From: a virus
Virus record (IMG/VR): IMGVR_UViG_3300020404_000088
Coordinates: 1-55,952 of that record
Reading direction: 5' to 3' (one strand)
Length of the DNA stretch: 55,952 bases
Shown here: positions 30,997 to 39,919 of the stretch, piece by piece
Layout: each line of letters begins with the position of its first letter
Numbering within the stretch: position 1 is the stretch's first letter
Made by a program: the position numbers and the translations under genes
The notes under the pieces: model-generated
Database searches by the model: none
Told to the model about the DNA's origin: nothing
What the model saw: the letters and a program-made list of their open reading frames with translations, nothing else

Positions 30997-33180
30997 TTAT
31001 GCAACCCTCTTGATAAAGTTTTGCAATAATACCCTTGATTCTAGTCTTTTTTTCATGCCAGACATAAACATTCTTTTTAACTGACTTTTTTTAACAGTTG
31101 CCGTATCATCATAAACTTTATTGGTAACTTTAGTGTCTGATTTCACATAGTAATAAACATCATAACCTGTGCCATAGTCAGCGATAAACTTATCTCTAGT
31201 AAACATTCTCTTAGCAAGAGCTTCTTTATTATAAGGCACATGAAAATTATATCTTAAATCTTGATATTTTTTAACTAGAAAGAAACCGATAGTCTGTAAA
31301 TCATATTTCTTTTTAAGATTCTGTAATAGGTGATAAGTTAAATCTTTACCATCACCTCTATAAGAATAATCACATTTTTTGTATCTATTGTTTAGTTTAA
31401 TCATCAACTGGCCACCATCAATACTAGAGATTGAATTGGCAGAACCGTCTGTTAAGGTAACTAAAGCAACTTTATCTGTTCTATAATCCTTTCTAAACTT
31501 GGCAATCATAGGATCCATAGCAATAAAAGCCTCGTTCAACGGAGTAGATGATAGGTAATACTTGTGACTAATACTAGGTATACTATAAGAATCATATGAG
31601 TTATAACTTCTTCTACCCATATAATAACTACCGAAATACATTGCTGATCTATGTAAGTTTTCAGCACATCTTTTAAAATCTGATTTACTTTGTTTATGTG
31701 TAAACAACTGAACCAATCTAGTAGTCTGATCTGGTTGAAGTGACTTACGGTCTGTAATAAATGGCGTGTCAGGATGACTTTTAAGTTTATTTGCCTGTCG
31801 TTCTTGATAACTAAATCCTGTTGAACCGTTATTTAAAAACTTATATACTGAAAAAGGTATATTGATTTTTCTACAAAACATCACAAGGTTTAGTAATTGT
31901 TCAGTTGTAGGTATAAGGTTACGTTGCATTGAACCTGACCAATCAAGTAAGAACATCATACCGTGATTTTTCTGATTAGGTATACTAGACATCTTTTTGA
32001 AGATATCTTCAGCATATTTGTATGAGTGTAATTTTAGAGGATCAATAATACCTGTTTTTGATATCGTTGATCTAGCGTGTAGTTGAGCATTCTTCTTCAT
32101 TTCAAACTCTTTAACAAGATAATTCACAACACTAGAAGACTCATCCATAAACTTTTTAGTTTCATTTTTACATTTTTGTAAATCTTCTTTTTCACCTGTC
32201 ATTAGTTTAGCGTCTTCTCTAGCAAAATCTCTAATATATTCTTTGTAAGGTATAATTAATTTGTTTAATCTAACACCTGGCACAGTAACATATGATCTTG
32301 AAGTAGCATTATCATCAACTTGTTTTTGAACAGCGTCATCAAAAGCCTCATTAGTAACTGATATGATCTTTAAGTCACCATCAGCGCCGTTAGCAGAAGC
32401 ACCTTTTGTGTCTTCTTCTTTTTTATCTTCTTGTTTATCTTCGCCAACTTCTTTAGATAAGAAGTCTTGTAGTTTATCTTCGGTAGACTTATCTGATTTT
32501 TGATCTTCATTATCACTATCACTTGAATTGTCTGATTGTGAATCTTGATTATCACCTTCTTGTTTATCATCACCCTTGACTTTTTTAGGTGTATAAGTCT
32601 TTTTAAGCTGTGGTTGTTTTTTTAATTCTTCTTTACAATAACCTAGTATATCTTCGGCAAGTTTTTGTACATCAGCAAATGATTTACAAGCGTCAACTAG
32701 TTTTACAAAGTGTTGTTCTTTTTTATTGAAATCAAAATCTAGAGTCTTTGATGATTTGAAATACATATTGATCTTGTCAATAAGTGTATAATCTTTTTGT
32801 AAATTTTTATCTTGTGTGCCAAAGAAGTTATCTTTGTACATCTTTTTGAAACCTAATAGATAGTCATTAGTCAAACCAGGATATTTCTTTTGTATAAGTT
32901 TATCAATTCTAGCGTCTTCGATAACGTTTACAAACGATCTGAATTCTTGTGATCTATCTTTCATGTTCATCCAACCGTCGGCAGGTGTGTGTAAAGCATG
33001 AGATACCTCATGGCCAACTAACATATCATAAACGTGTTTCGATTTGTGTTCTTCTTTAAATATAGGGATTGTTAAGACTCTATCTTTTACATCAAAAGAA
33101 GCAGTCTTTACAGCGTTCTCTTGTACTTCAATATTTTCTGTTGCGAGAAGTTTAGCAAGTTGTGATTTATTTTTTTTCAT
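30997..33180 (-). CDS. cobT: CobT-like VWA protein with HEVSH metallopeptidase-like motif
   Basis: A 727-residue protein. Residues 57-61 read HEVSH, a zinc-peptidase HExxH motif, followed by NVIEDARID (E88), which could be the third ligand. A long acidic Asp/Glu/Ser/Lys linker (about 200-275) is next, as in CobT. The VWA domain begins near 412 with MMFLLDWSGSMQRN, whose DWSGS is the MIDAS metal site; TDGSA is a later MIDAS residue. It presumably partners the CobS-like ATPase encoded next. The peptidase-like motif makes proteolytic processing by the pair possible. Family members in marine phages lack known function. Confidence 0.85.
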   Translation of the reverse strand: MKKNKSQLAKLLATENIEVQENAVKTASFDVKDRVLTIPIFKEEHKSKHVYDMLVGHEVSHALHTPADGWMNMKDRSQEFRSFVNVIEDARIDKLIQKKYPGLTNDYLLGFKKMYKDNFFGTQDKNLQKDYTLIDKINMYFKSSKTLDFDFNKKEQHFVKLVDACKSFADVQKLAEDILGYCKEELKKQPQLKKTYTPKKVKGDDKQEGDNQDSQSDNSSDSDNEDQKSDKSTEDKLQDFLSKEVGEDKQEDKKEEDTKGASANGADGDLKIISVTNEAFDDAVQKQVDDNATSRSYVTVPGVRLNKLIIPYKEYIRDFAREDAKLMTGEKEDLQKCKNETKKFMDESSSVVNYLVKEFEMKKNAQLHARSTISKTGIIDPLKLHSYKYAEDIFKKMSSIPNQKNHGMMFLLDWSGSMQRNLIPTTEQLLNLVMFCRKINIPFSVYKFLNNGSTGFSYQERQANKLKSHPDTPFITDRKSLQPDQTTRLVQLFTHKQSKSDFKRCAENLHRSAMYFGSYYMGRRSYNSYDSYSIPSISHKYYLSSTPLNEAFIAMDPMIAKFRKDYRTDKVALVTLTDGSANSISSIDGGQLMIKLNNRYKKCDYSYRGDGKDLTYHLLQNLKKKYDLQTIGFFLVKKYQDLRYNFHVPYNKEALAKRMFTRDKFIADYGTGYDVYYYVKSDTKVTNKVYDDTATVKKSQLKRMFMSGMKKRLESRVLLQNFIKRVA

Positions 33181-33192
33181 AATGTATAACTT

Positions 33193-33221
33193 ATGCTACT
33201 ACGAATTGGCATAAAAGTCAA
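33193..33221 (-). promoter_or_regulatory. Early-type promoter for the CobT-like gene
   Basis: TTGACT (33216-33221), 17 bases, TAGCAT (33193-33198). Predicted start only about six bases before ATG, so the leader is very short. Closely similar to the promoter of the CobS-like gene. Confidence 0.5.
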
Positions 33222-33293
33222 GCATTAAAAAAGTCAATAAATACTAGGGTTTTTGAATATATATAAAAGAACAAAACAAGAACATTAGTAGAA

Positions 33294-34382
33294 TCAACAC
33301 TTTTTAAATATAAAAACTGGTTCAAATTTACGACCTGATATATCTGGTCTTTTGTATTCACCCATATATTGTTGTTTTTGTTTAGTTTCAGTAGTATCTC
33401 CGTCTAGTGTAGAAACGGCAGAACCTCCTTGTTGAGTTGATAATGATAACCACCATGTATCTGTATGTTCAAACCCTACCTGTTTGGCAAGTTCAACTGT
33501 ATCTTCCTCAAATGTTTTATACTGTTTTGTATTTGCAACGTTAAGTCCTAAAAACTTATTTTGTTTAAGGCCTGTATATGCATTGGCAATTGTCTGTTTA
33601 AGAAACTTCTCTTTCCACATATCACTTGTAGAAAACTTAATACTTGATTGTTCAGGTTCATCGCCATATGCTTCCCAACCAAAGTAAGGTGGACTTGTAA
33701 ATACAAAGTCTAATGAATTTTGCATTGGCACATATGTTTCGCTACCTTGTCTTAATAATTTATATGATAAATGTTTGTGACCATATTCGTCCCTAATCTT
33801 TTCTAGGCCTTCGTATGTGGGTATACAAGGATCAGTACCTATGTAATTAACGCCTGCTGATATGGCGCCTAATAAGCGACCACCATAACCCATACTAGGA
33901 TCCCATACTGTACCTGCTGTTGTGCCTTCTAGTGGACTGTCTTTATCTACAAATATATCATACATTGCAGCCGCAGCTGTAGGTCTAAAATTAGATACCA
34001 TTTGAGTACCTGTGTATCTTCTTAACATAGATCGCATATCTGATTCTGTAATTGAATGTGCTGCCTTTTTAGTGAAAAAGGTGCCTGATAATATTTTGTT
34101 TAATCCTTTTTTAAGATGTTCTTCGTCATGCCATATCTCCATAGGTGTCTTCATCTTACCACACTTAATTCCCCACGAATGATCCATATAAGACCATGCA
34201 AGATTAAGACCATGTGCAGCCTGACCTATTATCTTATTCTTTCTATCAACTAAGGTATCTCTTTTAAAATTTATTAATTGATTGAATATATTATCACGCC
34301 ATTTCTTGTCTTTAGGATAATAAGGAAAACCTCTTTGTTTCCACTCATCATGTACTTGCTGTAATGTTGTATCTTCTATCAT
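33294..34382 (-). CDS. DNA methyltransferase (SPPY type), second copy
   Basis: A 362-residue methyltransferase. SAM motif VWDPSMGYGGRLLGAI (about 160-175), then YIGTDPCIPTYEGL, and catalytic TSPPYF (about 227). Later KFLGLNVANTKQY and VGFEHTDTWWLSLS follow the family. I start at 34382 (MIEDTTLQQVHDEW), where ATGA overlaps the upstream stop, instead of a TTG four codons earlier. It resembles the 17189-18505 protein in its core but lacks the clamp-tail-like C-terminus (ends IFKKC). Likely N4-cytosine or N6-adenine; target unknown. No endonuclease partner. Confidence 0.85.
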   Translation of the reverse strand: MIEDTTLQQVHDEWKQRGFPYYPKDKKWRDNIFNQLINFKRDTLVDRKNKIIGQAAHGLNLAWSYMDHSWGIKCGKMKTPMEIWHDEEHLKKGLNKILSGTFFTKKAAHSITESDMRSMLRRYTGTQMVSNFRPTAAAAMYDIFVDKDSPLEGTTAGTVWDPSMGYGGRLLGAISAGVNYIGTDPCIPTYEGLEKIRDEYGHKHLSYKLLRQGSETYVPMQNSLDFVFTSPPYFGWEAYGDEPEQSSIKFSTSDMWKEKFLKQTIANAYTGLKQNKFLGLNVANTKQYKTFEEDTVELAKQVGFEHTDTWWLSLSTQQGGSAVSTLDGDTTETKQKQQYMGEYKRPDISGRKFEPVFIFKKC

Positions 34383-34627
34383 ATCAATAACCAATTATAT
34401 GTTGCTCTCATACTTAATACTAGATACATAAATTCCATCAATGCTCTAGGCCAATCTTTATCTTTCAAACCAAAATACACCCACATTATACAAGCGATAA
34501 CACTAAAGGTCCAACCCACCCATTGTGTAGAGATATTTGCATTAGATAATATAGATACACTTATCATCGCTAATAAGAAGCCTACCCAACGCCAACCGTT
34601 TATATGTTTGAATGATTTAATTTTCAT
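34379..34627 (-). CDS. Small integral membrane protein
   Basis: An 82-residue protein starting at 34627 (MKIKSFKHINGWRWVG); five more codons are possible. Two hydrophobic segments are clear, about 15-33 (VGFLLAMISVSILSNANIS) and 35-55 (QWVGWTFSVIACIMWVYFGL), and a third, shorter one near the C-terminus (EFMYLVLSMRATYNWLLI). The last segment slightly resembles small transporters of the PnuC type. It sits between a GNAT acetyltransferase and a methyltransferase with overlaps of 11 and 4 bases. Function unknown; holin activity cannot be excluded. Confidence 0.6.
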   Translation of the reverse strand: MKIKSFKHINGWRWVGFLLAMISVSILSNANISTQWVGWTFSVIACIMWVYFGLKDKDWPRALMEFMYLVLSMRATYNWLLI

Positions 34628-35039
34628 TATATACATAAACATCGCCAGGCAGAGTGCCTTTTGCCCAACTTGTTTTACCCACTAGTTTCATATTATTTCT
34701 TAAATAAAAATTCTTTGCCACTTCATTATCACTTCTCACACTTAAATAAACTCGTCTATTTACAAACTTAAAAAATCTTTGTAACACATCACTAGCAGTA
34801 CCTTTATTCTTGGCTGCTATTTGATGAAGAATACAATCATCTTTATATGCTTGAATGTCTCCTACTTTTTGTTTTCTTTTGTAAAAGTTATATGTGATAA
34901 CAACATCATTATCTAATATTAGATTGTTTTTAGCAATCATACGTTTCATATAGTCAGTTCTTATATGAGGAAACCATTTTTTATGTAAATAAAAGATTTC
35001 TTTTACTGTTTCAAAGTCCGATATTTGTGCGTGATACAT
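34617..35039 (-). CDS. GNAT-family acetyltransferase
   Basis: A 140-residue GNAT domain. Words IAAKNKGTASDVLQRFFKFV form the acetyl-CoA-binding region (motif A), and YLSVRSDNEVAKNFYLRNNM then KLVGKTSW form motif B. Enzymes of this family acetylate amines on proteins, antibiotics or metabolites; the substrate here is unknown. A consensus -10 ends seven bases before the ATG, so the mRNA would be leaderless or nearly so, and I see no SD. The 3' end overlaps the small membrane protein gene by 11 bases. Confidence 0.8.
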   Translation of the reverse strand: MYHAQISDFETVKEIFYLHKKWFPHIRTDYMKRMIAKNNLILDNDVVITYNFYKRKQKVGDIQAYKDDCILHQIAAKNKGTASDVLQRFFKFVNRRVYLSVRSDNEVAKNFYLRNNMKLVGKTSWAKGTLPGDVYVYNEN

Positions 35040-35046
35040 ACTTCAT

Positions 35047-35075
35047 ATTATATCATAGATGACGGTCCTCGTCAA
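35047..35075 (-). promoter_or_regulatory. Early promoter for the acetyltransferase gene
   Basis: TTGACG (35070-35075), 17 bases, TATAAT (35047-35052), in GCTTGACG. The start falls on or next to the ATG at 35039. The -35 overlaps the stop of the upstream oxygenase gene. Confidence 0.75.
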
Positions 35076-35668
35076 GCTATGAGAGTCCTGAGGGCGTTAT
35101 TTGCCTCACAATCGACTACTAAATGGATTCTGTCTTCTTTTGACGTATTTCGGACAGCGTGTGGTTTACTGACATCTGTATAGTAAAAATGACCAGTTTT
35201 AAGATTATGTTCTTGTCCTTTTTTATCTTTGGCATTTTCATATAAAGTAAATATGACATCTTTATTTGTGCGAATTGGAATGTGTACTCTAATTATTTTA
35301 CCACTATCAATATCTTTATCTATTTTATCAGAGTGCTTGCCAATGATTTTACCTTTTGATAGTTTCATAAATCTAACTCTTTCATATCTACAAGGAAGTC
35401 TGTCTAGTATTTCAAGTATAGGTTTCATTTCATCAAGATTTATTAGACTAGTGTATTGTAGTTTTGTATCTATATTAACTGAACTTTTTAAAACACCAGG
35501 TTTTAATATATCTAAAGGGTGGCTACCATAACCATGAAAAGATAAAGCAGTCCAATCGTCACCCTTTGTATATTTTGTTTTAACTTTCTTAAATTCAAAA
35601 TCATCTAAAAACGTTGATATTTTTTCTAAGGAGTTTTTATATGGTTCTATATTTAATTCTTTTATCAT
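35072..35668 (-). CDS. 2OG-Fe(II) oxygenase, aspartyl/asparaginyl hydroxylase type
   Basis: A 198-residue protein. Features of the Asp/Asn beta-hydroxylase family: GKHSDKIDK (first iron-binding H, near 115), RVHIPIRTNKDVIF, GHFYYTDVSKPHAVRN (second H in PHAVRN) and DRIHLVVDCEANN. This subfamily typically uses two histidines. Possible substrates include proteins or lipids. It overlaps by four bases with the small gene upstream. One of three unrelated oxygenases in this phage; protein modification is plausible but unproven. Confidence 0.8.
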   Translation of the reverse strand: MIKELNIEPYKNSLEKISTFLDDFEFKKVKTKYTKGDDWTALSFHGYGSHPLDILKPGVLKSSVNIDTKLQYTSLINLDEMKPILEILDRLPCRYERVRFMKLSKGKIIGKHSDKIDKDIDSGKIIRVHIPIRTNKDVIFTLYENAKDKKGQEHNLKTGHFYYTDVSKPHAVRNTSKEDRIHLVVDCEANNALRTLIA

Positions 35669-35991
35669 TTGCCTCCCATCTCATTCTTAGGTTGTTTTTC
35701 CCATCTAGGTGGATTATCACCACCCACGTCATAATCGTGATATGATCCCTTTTTATATGTATCATAATCAGGTCTAGGGGCATGGCCTGTTTTACCCTCT
35801 TTAATATCCTCTCTAGTAAAGGCAGGTTTTTTACTCTTGTCTAAACTGCCCACGTTAGTAGGATAGCCTGGTTCTAATTTTTGAATTTTTCCCCCCTTCG
35901 CTAAAAACTTTTTCATTTGCTCATCTCTTTCAGCTTGGGTTGCTTTAGGTTTGTATTCTTCTAGGCCAGAGTTATCTTTGAAACTGCTCAT
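35665..35991 (-). CDS. Small polar phage protein with FLAKGGKI motif
   Basis: A 108-residue, very polar protein starting MSSFKDNSGLEEYKPKATQA. The segment MKKFLAKGGKIQKLEPG resembles a short helix-turn found in several small proteins of marine T4-like phages. The C-terminal half is rich in Asp, Gly, Pro and Tyr and probably disordered (TYKKGSYHDYDVGGD). It overlaps neighbours on both sides by four bases (ATGA type), as part of the deformylase-led operon. Function is unknown. Confidence 0.65.
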   Translation of the reverse strand: MSSFKDNSGLEEYKPKATQAERDEQMKKFLAKGGKIQKLEPGYPTNVGSLDKSKKPAFTREDIKEGKTGHAPRPDYDTYKKGSYHDYDVGGDNPPRWEKQPKNEMGGK

Positions 35992-36215
35992 TTTTCTCCT
36001 TCTATTTTTAATTTATCATCTTTAGGCACCCAATCTTTTGGCACTTCTTGCATTTCTTCTTCTTTCATCTTACTCCATATATCATCAAAAAGTAAATCAG
36101 GTTGTTCTAGCATAACTTCTACCGCACCTCTTAACTTCTCTTTATTATATGATATCTTTCTTTGAAAATCATAGTACGCTTTTAACTCTTTATATTTTTG
36201 TTTAGGTATAGGCAT
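35988..36215 (-). CDS. Small helical protein of unknown function
   Basis: A 75-residue charged, mostly helical protein (MPIPKQKYKELKAYYDFQRK, then LRGAVEVMLEQPDLLFDDIW). No cysteines or membrane segments. It begins on the last base of the deformylase gene stop and ends in a four-base overlap with the next gene, so translation is coupled along this operon. No family recognised. Confidence 0.6.
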   Translation of the reverse strand: MPIPKQKYKELKAYYDFQRKISYNKEKLRGAVEVMLEQPDLLFDDIWSKMKEEEMQEVPKDWVPKDDKLKIEGEK

Positions 36216-36913
36216 TACTTAATTACACCACCTCTTGCATATTCTTTTAACATTTTTGATCTTGTTTTTTGTGCTCTTTCTAATTTAAACTTACTTACTA
36301 GATCGGTAAATACATAGCCATTCATATGTTCATTTTCATGTTGAAAGACCCTTGCTGACATTCCGTGTAGTGTTTCTTCTATCTCTTTGCCATGTTGATC
36401 TGTATATTTTACTGAACACCATTTAGGTCTATTGATAGTTAAGAATAGGAAAGGAAAAGATAAACAGCCCTCTTTAAAATTTATTGTTTCTTTACTAACA
36501 TCATTTATCAAAGGATTAAACACTGATCTTACTTTACCATCTTCTATCTGTGGGTGACCACCCATAACAAACATACGATATGGTAGGCCGACTTGATTAG
36601 CAGAAAGACCTAGACCACCATACTTGACCATTGTATCATACATTACTTTTGATAGATCAAGTCTATCTTTAAAATCAAATTCTTTTAGAGTATCATCTAC
36701 AAAAGGTGCCACCTGCATTAACAATCTAGGATCACTAGGTGGTATTAAAGGTAATATTCTTTTTTCTTCTTTCTTCGCTTGTAAGATTTTAGGATCTATC
36801 TTTGCTGTAACCTCTTCTTTATCACCTTTAATTATAGGAAGTTTACCTTCTTGTATCTTCTCGTAATTTTTAGCGATTTCTTCTATCTTTTCTGGTGTTA
36901 GTTTCTCTGCCAT
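36215..36913 (-). CDS. def: Peptide deformylase
   Basis: A 232-residue deformylase, removing formyl groups from nascent proteins. All three motifs are present: GLGLSANQVG (near 104, motif 1), EGCLS (near 148, motif 2, metal Cys) and QHENEHMNG (near 189, motif 3, HExxH). About 50 extra N-terminal residues, lysine/glutamate-rich, precede the catalytic domain. Phage deformylases in marine viruses are thought to sustain translation, such as for photosystem proteins in cyanophages; the target here is unknown. It overlaps the gene 46 stop by one base. Confidence 0.95.
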   Translation of the reverse strand: MAEKLTPEKIEEIAKNYEKIQEGKLPIIKGDKEEVTAKIDPKILQAKKEEKRILPLIPPSDPRLLMQVAPFVDDTLKEFDFKDRLDLSKVMYDTMVKYGGLGLSANQVGLPYRMFVMGGHPQIEDGKVRSVFNPLINDVSKETINFKEGCLSFPFLFLTINRPKWCSVKYTDQHGKEIEETLHGMSARVFQHENEHMNGYVFTDLVSKFKLERAQKTRSKMLKEYARGGVIK

Positions 36914-38625
36914 TATGCCATCCTCGTAAAGTTTTTGTACTTCTCAAATTTTAATATACTAGGGAACTTATCTAATAAGGTATCCCCTTTGTGTGAGATA
37001 ACAAAAACATTTTCTTTTGCTAGTTTGTTGGTTAGTATTCTCATAAATTCATCTGTGCCTGAAGCGTCTAGTGAACTATCAAATATTTCATCTAGTATAA
37101 GTAGATTTGTATTCATAGAGTTTTTCATCTTAGCAATCTCTCGCCAAGTAAATAATATTGACAAATCTATTCTTAACTTCTCACCCTCACTAAAAGAGTT
37201 ATAATTAAACTCATCACGGTGCCTAGATTTAATTGTTTCATTAAACTCATCATCTAAAGTAAAATTAACAAAGAAGTCCATATCTGCTAAATTTTTATTA
37301 ATAAACTGATTCATTATAGGTAAATATTGTTTGATGATCTTTGTTTTAATACCTGTGTCTTGCATAAGATATCTAGCAGTATCTAAATAAGTCTTTTGTT
37401 CTTTTTGTTTAATCTTAGCTGTTTCTGCTTCATTTAATTGTTTTTGTAATTCTTCTAATTGACCAGTGGCAACACCTGTTGTAAACTTATCATCTGATAA
37501 CTCATCAATCTCATTTTTTTTATTTGCCATATACTTTTTGATTTCTGATATAGATGTTTCGTATCTATTAATCAATAATTCTTTTTCTCTTATGGTGACC
37601 ATTGTTTGATTAATCTTTGTTAATCTAGTTTCGGTAGAACTAATATCTTTTTCTATCTGACCTAATGCAACTTCTAACTCTTGTATTTTTTCTGCCTTTT
37701 TACTCATCATTGTAGTTTTGTATGCCTCATCAATCACTTGTTGGCAAACAGGACAATCGTTATGTGTCTGAAAGAAACCTAAATCTTTTTTATGTTTACT
37801 ACAAGTATTTTCTAACTTGGCTTCTAAATTATGTAGTTGTTTATACTTATTATTTATTTTAGTTTCATCTAATATTTCACTTTGCAAAGCGGTCTTCTCA
37901 ATAACTACTCTATCTATATCTAATTGATAATTATCAATATCTGTTTGAGCCTGTTGTATCTCTATTTGTTTTTTATCAATCAGTTGTTGATTATTGCCAC
38001 TCATATCTTCTATGTGTTTCTTTTGTGATTCTATCTTACCATCAATTAGTTGACAATTGAAATCTGATTGTTTAATTACCTCATCTTGTAGTTTTTGTTT
38101 TTCTCTAAACATTAAATTCATTTTAGAAAAAATTTCAATATCAAGTATTTCTTCTACAACCTCTCGTCTATGTCTAGCTCTCAATTGCATAAAAGGTACA
38201 AACGAAGCATTACCTAATATGACAACTTGTGTGAATGATCTGAAGTTTAGTTTTAATATTGTTTGTTCTAAATGTTTCTGATAATCTCTTACAGCAGCAT
38301 CTTGATTCAACATAATGCCGTTACACCATATCTCAAATATATTAGGCTTGATACCTCTTATAATTTTATATTCATTTTGACCTATAACAAATTCTACCTC
38401 TACAACACAATCTTTCTCATTGATACTATTGACCATCTGATCTTTTTTGATATTTCTAAATGCTCTCTGAAATAAACCAAAACATAATGCGTCTAACATG
38501 GTTGACTTACCTGCACCATTCTCACCAACAACTAATGTCTTTGATGATCTATCTAGTTGTATTTCTATAAACTGTTGACCTGTTGATAGAAAGTTTTTAT
38601 ATCTTACTTTTTTGAATATTATCAT
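36913..38625 (-). CDS. gp46: Recombination exonuclease ATPase subunit (T4 gp46, Rad50/SbcC-like)
   Basis: A 570-residue SMC-like ATPase acting with gp47 to resect DNA ends in recombination and host DNA breakdown. Walker A GENGAGKST at 34-42. Central coiled coils are interrupted by a CPVC zinc hook near 291-294. The C-terminal signature SFSEGEKLRIDLSILF and Walker B NLLILDEIFDSSLD near 505 complete the ABC site. Length is near T4 gp46 (560). Separated from gene 47 by a small exported protein gene overlapping it by 4 bases. Confidence 0.95.
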   Translation of the reverse strand: MIIFKKVRYKNFLSTGQQFIEIQLDRSSKTLVVGENGAGKSTMLDALCFGLFQRAFRNIKKDQMVNSINEKDCVVEVEFVIGQNEYKIIRGIKPNIFEIWCNGIMLNQDAAVRDYQKHLEQTILKLNFRSFTQVVILGNASFVPFMQLRARHRREVVEEILDIEIFSKMNLMFREKQKLQDEVIKQSDFNCQLIDGKIESQKKHIEDMSGNNQQLIDKKQIEIQQAQTDIDNYQLDIDRVVIEKTALQSEILDETKINNKYKQLHNLEAKLENTCSKHKKDLGFFQTHNDCPVCQQVIDEAYKTTMMSKKAEKIQELEVALGQIEKDISSTETRLTKINQTMVTIREKELLINRYETSISEIKKYMANKKNEIDELSDDKFTTGVATGQLEELQKQLNEAETAKIKQKEQKTYLDTARYLMQDTGIKTKIIKQYLPIMNQFINKNLADMDFFVNFTLDDEFNETIKSRHRDEFNYNSFSEGEKLRIDLSILFTWREIAKMKNSMNTNLLILDEIFDSSLDASGTDEFMRILTNKLAKENVFVISHKGDTLLDKFPSILKFEKYKNFTRMA

Positions 38626-38834
38626 ACACTATCTATTGGTTCACATCCTATTTCTAGGCGTTCTACACTTAGAAAACCATCCTCATCACTTAAAAATTCT
38701 CTTGTCATTTTTTCTTTTATTATAGCTGCAGCTTTACACTCTTTCATTGTATCAAATGTACGAGGTGGATCTTCATACATTGTATTACATTCAAGAACTG
38801 TCACAGCACATATTATGGCAAACATTTTAAACAT
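38622..38834 (-). CDS. Small exported Cys-rich protein between genes 47 and 46
   Basis: A 70-residue protein with a signal-like N-terminus (MFKMFAIICAVTVLEC), then a polar mature part of about 55 residues. Cysteines occur at about residues 9, 16, 33 and 64, which could include a disulfide pair. It may be a lipoprotein or a periplasmic protein; the C16 context LEC is not an ideal lipobox. It lies inside the 47-46 pair, overlapping gene 46 by 4 bases and two bases from gene 47. An envelope function, such as exclusion of other phages, is a guess. Confidence 0.65.
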   Translation of the reverse strand: MFKMFAIICAVTVLECNTMYEDPPRTFDTMKECKAAAIIKEKMTREFLSDEDGFLSVERLEIGCEPIDSV

Positions 38835-38836
38835 TT

Positions 38837-39916
38837 TTATTCAGCAGATATATCACTATCTTGAGCCTCCACAAATGTTTCTTTGATCATGTTCTTTAAT
38901 TTGTCTTTATCTAAATCGACAGGTAGTTGATCAACATAATTATTTACAAGTGTCATTGTATCTTCCGTACCTTCTACAACATCATCACTTACTAGATTAG
39001 CATTAAGATCAGAATAATCTTCTAAGATTTTTAATTCATGTACTGTTATCTTATTATACAATCGATCAAGTAATCTATCAAACATTTCATTATTCTTTTT
39101 ACTAACAACAATAAGTTTTACAAATTTATTATGTAAATGATCTATATCAAATTCATCATAGTTTGTTTCGGTATCATTATACATTAACTTTTGAAATATA
39201 GTATTTGGATTAGGTATGAATTCTATATCTCTTGTTTCAGTATCAAATATATGAAAACCTTTTGTCTGACCATAATCTGACCATGTCATTTCGTATTGAG
39301 CGCCTAGATAGAATATTTGACCATCATCATTTTTTGTATGAAAGTGACCACTAAATGTTTTTTCAAATCTTTTTACAATACTCTTATCATAACCATGTGT
39401 TTGTGTTATATTCTCGTGCATATAGAAACCATTTAAATCTAAATGGGCCATACATACGTCAGCCTTTGCTGTGTTTAACATATCAAAAGATTGTTGTTGA
39501 TTTTCAGGATTTATCCATGGCAACATTAATATCTTTAGACCATCAAAGTCAACCACTTTAGGTTCTTCGTATATCCACGGTTCGTTAATGCCGTCAGGCG
39601 CTGTACATAACTGTTGTAGGGAGTTTACTTTATTTGTATTCTTAAAATAGATATCGTGATTACCTATCAACATATGGGTATCTATCTTCATATCCCATAG
39701 TTTGTTTAGAAAGCCTTTTCTAAAGTTATCTGCAACTCTAAAATTAATAAACTTTCTTCTATCGACCACATCACCTAGATGTATTAGTGTTTTGATATTA
39801 TGTTTTTCTAGGTAAGGAAAAAATACTTCTCTGTAAAATTTGTGTAAGAAATCATCAAAGATCATACTATCGTTTCTCACACCGAAGTGAGTATCATTTA
39901 ATAACGCTATTTTCAT
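38837..39916 (-). CDS. gp47: Recombination endonuclease subunit (T4 gp47, Mre11/SbcD-like)
   Basis: A 359-residue metallophosphoesterase nuclease, partner of gp46. Metal-binding motifs in order: NDTHFGVRND (7-16), GDVVDRR (48-54), GNHDIYF (near 85) and GHFHT (near 190), with HLDLN between them. Length close to T4 gp47 (339). It starts three bases after gene 55. The complex processes double-strand breaks and degrades host DNA. Identity secure. Confidence 0.95.
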   Translation of the reverse strand: MKIALLNDTHFGVRNDSMIFDDFLHKFYREVFFPYLEKHNIKTLIHLGDVVDRRKFINFRVADNFRKGFLNKLWDMKIDTHMLIGNHDIYFKNTNKVNSLQQLCTAPDGINEPWIYEEPKVVDFDGLKILMLPWINPENQQQSFDMLNTAKADVCMAHLDLNGFYMHENITQTHGYDKSIVKRFEKTFSGHFHTKNDDGQIFYLGAQYEMTWSDYGQTKGFHIFDTETRDIEFIPNPNTIFQKLMYNDTETNYDEFDIDHLHNKFVKLIVVSKKNNEMFDRLLDRLYNKITVHELKILEDYSDLNANLVSDDVVEGTEDTMTLVNNYVDQLPVDLDKDKLKNMIKETFVEAQDSDISAE

Positions 39917-39919
39917 TAT

